This document shows positions 6,124 through 9,254 of a DNA stretch of 9,254 nt, one piece after another. A model generated the notes under the pieces. That model did no database searches, was not told the origin of the DNA, and was given only the letters and a program-made list of their open reading frames with translations. Source of the DNA: CAZAKZ01 sp964485695 (lineage in GTDB: Bacteria; Planctomycetota; JAFGQW01); the NCBI GenBank assembly GCA_964485695.1, contig CAZAKZ010000189.1, positions 1-9,254 on the forward strand, read 5' to 3'. The translations under genes were made by a program, and so were the position numbers. Each line of letters begins with the position of its first letter. Positions within the stretch are counted from its first letter, which is position 1.

Positions 6124-7314
6124 CTACCGGATGGTGGCGCCGTAGGCCTGGGAAATCTGGGCGATACTGCCGGGGGCAGCGCCGTCGATGACCACTGCGG
6201 CCAGGAAGATGCGCAGCCCGCTGAGGCTCACCACCTTGGGAATCACGATGTAGGCGCTGCCGCGGCCATTGTTGTCCAGGACGCCCACGAATCGGTTGAA
6301 GATCGTCGGGAGGGCCAAACTCGCGCCGAAGAGGGAGTCCGGCGTGAGCGGGATGATACGGCCGCCTACCGGAATACCGGGCGTTCGGGAGAAGGACGCG
6401 GCCGCCACGTAAGGCTTGTTCGGATGCATCGCGAACCGGATCGAGATGTTGAATACTCCGCCCACCACCGGCGTATCGAGGCCCCACACGTTGTTCTCGT
6501 CCTCCACGGCCAGGGCCATCTTGGTCAGGTAGGTGCCGTTGTAGGGCACGCCGATCTTCGTACCGTTCCGGTCGTAGAGATTGATCACGGTCCCGTGCGG
6601 GCCGGCTGCCACGTCGCCGTTGGCGAGCACCGCGAGCGACTTCACGAGGCTCGTTCCCGTGGCAAAAGTGCTCAGTGTATTGGTTCCGTCGAGACGATAG
6701 ATCGCCCCGCTGGTGCCGATGAGCGCGTCCCCGGTCATGGGATGGAAATCCATGGCGTAGATGGTGCCGATGCTCGGCACCACCGTGGTCACCTTGCCGA
6801 GGCGGTTGATGCGGTAGACGCACCTGTTGTTGGTGTCGCCCACGATGATGTCGCCGGTGTCGCGATCGAGACAGAAGGCATTGGCGGAAATTCCCGCGGC
6901 GAGAATGGTAGAGTAGGTGCCCATCCTTGGGTTCACCCGGAAGACACCGCCTCCACCGGCCCAGCCGGTCCCCACCAGGATCTGTCCGTCCTCATCGAGG
7001 TCGTTCCACGCGGTACCCGCGCCGGGCGTGATGGAGGTCACCACCGTGGTCACCACGCCCTGGGGGGTCACCTTGTAGACATCGAGGCCGGAGGCCGCGT
7101 AGTAGTCGGTATTGTCCGCAGCGACCACCACGCCGCGGATCGCGCCCCTGGGCATCGTGGCCAGGGTGGAAAAGGTATTCGTGTTCGGCGTGATCACGTA
7201 GATCTTGCTGCCTCCCGTGGAGCTGGCCAGGAGGAAGTCGCCGGGAAGGGGCTGCGAGGCGGCCGCACCGGTGATGAGGCACATGCATACGAATGAGATC
7301 AAAAGCTTGTTCAT
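6124..7314 (-). CDS. Secreted beta-propeller protein, paralogue C, with conserved C-terminal domain
   Basis: A 396-residue exported protein, the shortest of the three paralogues. The signal peptide is residues 1-19 or 1-20 (GAAAS before QPLPGD). AAGGA eight bases upstream (7327-7323) supports the ATG. Propeller repeats run over about 25-280: NDLDEDGQILVGTGWAGGGG (104-123), CLDRDTGDIIVGDTNNRCVY (148-167), DFHPMTGDALIGTSGAIYRL (189-208) and NGDVAAGPHGTVINLYDRNG (232-251), each a Gly/Asp turn followed by a strand in the Vgb/NHL manner. The C-terminal domain (about 285-396) matches A most closely: YVAAASFSRTPGIPVGG (302-318), IPLTPDSLF (321-329) and GLRIFLAAVVIDG (366-378). No enzyme signature is visible. 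The 90-base gap to the upstream nuclease gene holds only a short CGATCG-N10-CGATCG inverted repeat (7365-7386) without a T-run. Confidence 0.8.
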   Translation of the reverse strand: MNKLLISFVCMCLITGAAASQPLPGDFLLASSTGGSKIYVITPNTNTFSTLATMPRGAIRGVVVAADNTDYYAASGLDVYKVTPQGVVTTVVTSITPGAGTAWNDLDEDGQILVGTGWAGGGGVFRVNPRMGTYSTILAAGISANAFCLDRDTGDIIVGDTNNRCVYRINRLGKVTTVVPSIGTIYAMDFHPMTGDALIGTSGAIYRLDGTNTLSTFATGTSLVKSLAVLANGDVAAGPHGTVINLYDRNGTKIGVPYNGTYLTKMALAVEDENNVWGLDTPVVGGVFNISIRFAMHPNKPYVAAASFSRTPGIPVGGRIIPLTPDSLFGASLALPTIFNRFVGVLDNNGRGSAYIVIPKVVSLSGLRIFLAAVVIDGAAPGSIAQISQAYGATIR

Positions 7315-7404
7315 GGTTGTCTTCCTTTTCCACGCGTCGGGTGTCCAGGGCTACTTCTCGTCCCCGATCGGGCCGGAGCACGATCGTGAGTGGGCGTGCA
7401 ACTG

Positions 7405-8508
7405 TTACGCTACGATCCCCATGTCCTCGAGGGTTTCGGCCGCGACAAATCGGTCCAGCCAGGCGTTCAGCTGGTCGAGATCATCCGTCGTCTCGATCCG
7501 GTCCACGGTCTCCCGGGGAAGCTCGCCGAAACGCTGGCGGATGAGCCGGAGAAGGCTTGTTCGGGTGGCCTCGACGCGGCCCTCGACACGGCCCTCGACA
7601 CGGCCCTCGACACGGCCCTCGACGCGGCCCTCATCCTTCAGCTCGTCGGCAATGGTCCTGCCCATGGCAACCATCTCCTGTCGCACTTCGTCGGTCCGGA
7701 CCGACGTTTCGATCATGGCCTGCAATTTCGCCCTCTCGGAGGGCTCTCTCATATGATATATCAAGGCCTGGATGTATGTAAGGTGTTCCAGCCACCTAAG
7801 TCGATCTTCCGGGGGCATGGTCTCCAGATGCCCGAGAATCCGGACGAGGAGCCGCCCGAACGCGTTCCGGCGCGATTTCCGTGCCTGCACCAGGCGGAGC
7901 ACCCGGCCGAAGTACCCGCCCTCTTGCTCCAACTTCTCTGGATCGAACGCCGGGAGGTTCACCAAGAGCGGGTTCATGACCGGGATCTCAGCCTGGAATC
8001 GATCCCCGCCCAGGACCAGATCCTGAAGCGTCCCGATCCCCTGCCACGGGCGCGTGCCCGTGTAAAACACCACAGGCAGTACCGACTGCAGGTGCAATCC
8101 AGCATGTGACCGGTGCCGGTCGGACCAGCGCAGGATCTGGGACCGGTAGAGCTGCACCACGTAGTCGAGGACCCGGAAGGCCATGATCGGGTCCTTCTCG
8201 CTCTGGTGCTCGATGAGGATGTAGAGAGTGATGCGCTTTTGCGCTGGGTGTGTCCCACGCACGCCTCGAAGCGGAGCCACCATCACCATGTCCGACTCCA
8301 CGTGGCGATAGTCGCGCGCGACGAACGTGGTGGGCATGAGCTTCAAACGGTCGAAGTCGATGGAATCCACCACCCGGCTCCCCGTGAGGGCGAGGAGGTC
8401 CCTCGTGTTTTTCGGGTTCTCCAGCATGAGCTTCATACTGTTCTCGGGAAACTGCCGGGCGAGTTTCCTGAGCCTGGCATGAAGCGCCTGGATGTTCTCA
8501 CTGGACAT
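7405..8508 (-). CDS. Rpn-family PD-(D/E)XK nuclease ('putative transposase', YhgA-like)
   Basis: 367 residues. Rpn proteins are recombination-promoting DNA endonucleases, widespread in bacteria and often mislabelled as transposases. The nuclease core is visible: ESDMVMVAPLRG (71-82) supplies the conserved Asp (D73), and YILIEHQSEKDPIMAFRVLDY (96-116) has the typical E-H-Q-S catalytic strand (E100, Q102) and helix. PVVFYTG (145-151) is also family-typical. Residues 293-312 are five EGRV-type repeats forming a hydrophilic linker. After it comes a DUF4351-like tail with RQRFGELP (324-331) and LNAWLDRFVAAETLEDM (347-363). The ATG at 8508 is preferred because the family N-terminus begins here and AGGA lies about 11 bases upstream; the frame opens earlier, at 8661, but that extension looks non-coding. 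The expected residues are present, so it may be active. It is divergent from the kelch gene and upstream of paralogue C. Confidence 0.85.
   Translation of the reverse strand: MSSENIQALHARLRKLARQFPENSMKLMLENPKNTRDLLALTGSRVVDSIDFDRLKLMPTTFVARDYRHVESDMVMVAPLRGVRGTHPAQKRITLYILIEHQSEKDPIMAFRVLDYVVQLYRSQILRWSDRHRSHAGLHLQSVLPVVFYTGTRPWQGIGTLQDLVLGGDRFQAEIPVMNPLLVNLPAFDPEKLEQEGGYFGRVLRLVQARKSRRNAFGRLLVRILGHLETMPPEDRLRWLEHLTYIQALIYHMREPSERAKLQAMIETSVRTDEVRQEMVAMGRTIADELKDEGRVEGRVEGRVEGRVEGRVEATRTSLLRLIRQRFGELPRETVDRIETTDDLDQLNAWLDRFVAAETLEDMGIVA
7570..7629. repeat. Five 12-bp tandem repeats inside the Rpn-family gene
   Basis: Five head-to-tail units of CTCGAC(A/G)CGGCC run from 7570 to 7629. The three inner units are identical (CTCGACACGGCC) and the outer two have G in place of A. 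On the coding strand each encodes Glu-Gly-Arg-Val or a rotation of it. Unit length is a multiple of three, so copy-number change would keep the frame. Similar EGR-type linkers are common in this nuclease family. Confidence 0.9.
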
Positions 8509-8823
8509 GCGCTTCGGTTTCCTGATTCCAGGGGATCGCCGAGTAGGTCGCAGAGAAATGGGATGGGTTACTGGGAATTCCAATTTTCCCTGAGATTCTT
8601 GCTCAACCAGGCACTGGTGCACGGCCCGACATCCCCGAGACGCCCTAAGTCTTGTGTTCACAAGAACTAGCTCACAAGAGCTCTGGCGTCATAAAAAAAT
8701 CCGTTTTCCCTGTGACAGCCACGATCCAGTTCCGCTTTTACCCCGGCCCTTGATGAGAGGGTCGCCGGGCCTGAGCGCCTGGAAGACCGATGCTCGAAAC
8801 GTCATCCTGCTGGAGGAACAGCC
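8509..8823. other. Divergent intergenic region between the Rpn-family and kelch genes
   Basis: 315 bases with no supported gene. Short frames on both strands lack signatures or ribosome-binding sites. It must hold the promoters of both divergent genes. Visible elements are the adjacent inverted repeats at 8651-8682, an A-run at 8693-8699 and a clear GGAGG (8812-8816) seven bases before the kelch start. I cannot place -35/-10 boxes with confidence. Confidence 0.5.
8651..8682. promoter_or_regulatory. Two adjacent inverted repeats, possible operator
   Basis: CTTGTG-TT-CACAAG (8651-8664) is a perfect 6-bp palindrome with a 2-base spacer. AGCTC-ACAA-GAGCT (8669-8682) is a perfect 5-bp one five bases further on. 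Both contain TCACAAGA, giving a 14-base direct repeat. No T-run follows on either strand, so a protein-binding site is likelier than a terminator. Confidence 0.35.
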
Positions 8824-9254
8824 ATGTTCATTCCAAGATCGAGTCGAATTCTGTTGTTCGCGACCCTCGCGATCGTGGTCGGTAGCGTCCCGGGAATCGG
8901 CCAGATGGACTGGAAGAGACTGTCGCCCAATACGAGCCCGGCCGTTCGCATATCTCATACCGTGACGTATGACGAAGCCCGACACCGGACCGTGGTCTTC
9001 GGGGGAAACAATGGAACCATGCGTTTCAACGACACCTGGGAATGGGATGGGAGTGACTGGAAGAAATGCACTCCCAGGACGAGCCCGCCCGCCCGCCATT
9101 ATCACAGAATGGCGTATGACGGAGCCCGACGGAAGCTCGTGCTCTTCGGAGGCCAGGATCCCCAGTTCAGGCAATTGAACGACACATGGGAATGGGACGG
9201 TAGTTGTGCTCTCCAAGGACATATGTCCGATAAACATGCACGAGTTTGTCCGGC
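8824..9254 (+). CDS. Secreted kelch-repeat protein, 5' part, interrupted near the window end
   Basis: GGAGG seven bases upstream supports the ATG. Residues 1-27 form a signal peptide (basic start, core LLFATLAIVV at 10-19, end near GIGQ). Two kelch-type units follow, each with a TYD/AYD-x-ARxxxVxFGG strand pair and a DTWEWDGS end. Unit one spans about 37-79 (VTYDEARHRTVVFGG at 47-61, NDTWEWDGSDW at 69-79). Unit two spans about 83-127 (MAYDGARRKLVLFGG at 96-110, NDTWEWDGS at 119-127). Such units normally recur several times to close a propeller, so most of the protein is missing. After residue 127, where a Trp-containing continuation is expected, the frame reads CALQGHMSDKHARVCP, unlike a kelch unit. 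The frame stays open to the edge. The gene is either interrupted near 9205 or artificially joined there. Function is unknown; extracellular binding is likely. Confidence 0.75.
   Translation, partial: MFIPRSSRILLFATLAIVVGSVPGIGQMDWKRLSPNTSPAVRISHTVTYDEARHRTVVFGGNNGTMRFNDTWEWDGSDWKKCTPRTSPPARHYHRMAYDGARRKLVLFGGQDPQFRQLNDTWEWDGSCALQGHMSDKHARVCP
9205..9254. other. Right-edge sequence that does not continue the kelch gene
   Basis: Kelch homology ends at the GGTAGT codons (9199-9204). The remaining 50 bases begin TGTGCTCTCC and include the perfect palindrome GGACATATGTCC (9217-9228) and two TGTCCG words (9225, 9247). A 5'-TG start and repeated short words near an end are compatible with an insertion-sequence terminus. 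The sequence is not a match or inverted copy of the left-edge segment. An assembly break is equally possible. Confidence 0.35.

Noticed and set aside
6112..7296. A 394-codon + frame opposite propeller paralogue C
   Set aside because: Same antisense composition, no recognisable domain or ribosome-binding site, and the minus-strand gene is well supported.
7570..7629. Tandem repeats considered as a CRISPR or minisatellite array
   Set aside because: Units are 12 bp with no spacers and lie in frame within a nuclease gene. They encode a linker.
7405..8508. Rpn-family gene considered as evidence for a complete transposon or a toxin-antitoxin pair
   Set aside because: No terminal inverted repeats flank it, no small partner gene adjoins it, and the 'transposase' label for this family is historical.
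8684..8705. A-run next to the paired palindromes considered as a minus-strand terminator
   Set aside because: On the minus strand the T-run comes before the hairpins, not after them, so the order is wrong for an intrinsic terminator.

Overview
The window reads as bacterial, high-GC chromosomal DNA from a poorly characterised, probably uncultured lineage. I see no rRNA or tRNA that would settle taxonomy. Secreted propeller proteins sharing one C-terminal beta-rich domain, a secreted kelch-type protein with 'DTWEWDG' repeats and a multihaem cytochrome/NrfD cluster together look most like Planctomycetota or a neighbouring environmental phylum. That is an inference from general family knowledge, not a demonstrated assignment.

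Left block (1-2231, minus strand): a tight four-gene operon transcribed leftwards. Its order is a small protein with three copies of a short aromatic/Leu/Glu motif (2231-1863), a membrane-anchored tetrahaem cytochrome c (1860-1372), a Tat-exported ferredoxin-like protein with four [4Fe-4S] cysteine clusters (1334-531) and an NrfD/PsrC-type quinone-interacting membrane subunit (531-49). The genes overlap or nearly touch, so they probably encode one membrane redox module passing electrons between menaquinone and periplasmic haems. The NrfD gene stops after about 160 residues, roughly three membrane helices, and the outermost ~50 bases do not continue it.

Middle block (2232-7314): a gene-poor stretch leads into the 3' remnant of a gene for a protein with carboxypeptidase-regulatory-like repeats (+). 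Three paralogous secreted beta-propeller proteins of 423, 436 and 396 residues follow. The first is on + and the other two on -. The first two converge on a perfect 10-bp stem that probably serves as a shared terminator. All three have a signal peptide, a strong Shine-Dalgarno sequence and a conserved C-terminal domain of about 100 residues behind a divergent propeller.

Right block (7405-9254): an Rpn/PD-(D/E)XK 'putative transposase' family nuclease (-) with a five-fold EGRV tandem repeat, a 315-base divergent intergenic region with two adjacent inverted repeats, and the 5' part of a secreted kelch-repeat protein (+). The kelch homology stops abruptly about 50 bases before the window end.

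Both ends therefore cut a recognisable gene and carry about 50 bases of unrelated sequence. This fits mobile-element ends or assembly breaks at repeats. I found no convincing new defence or mobile system. The most unusual items are the triple-motif small protein that begins the redox operon and the locally expanded propeller family.
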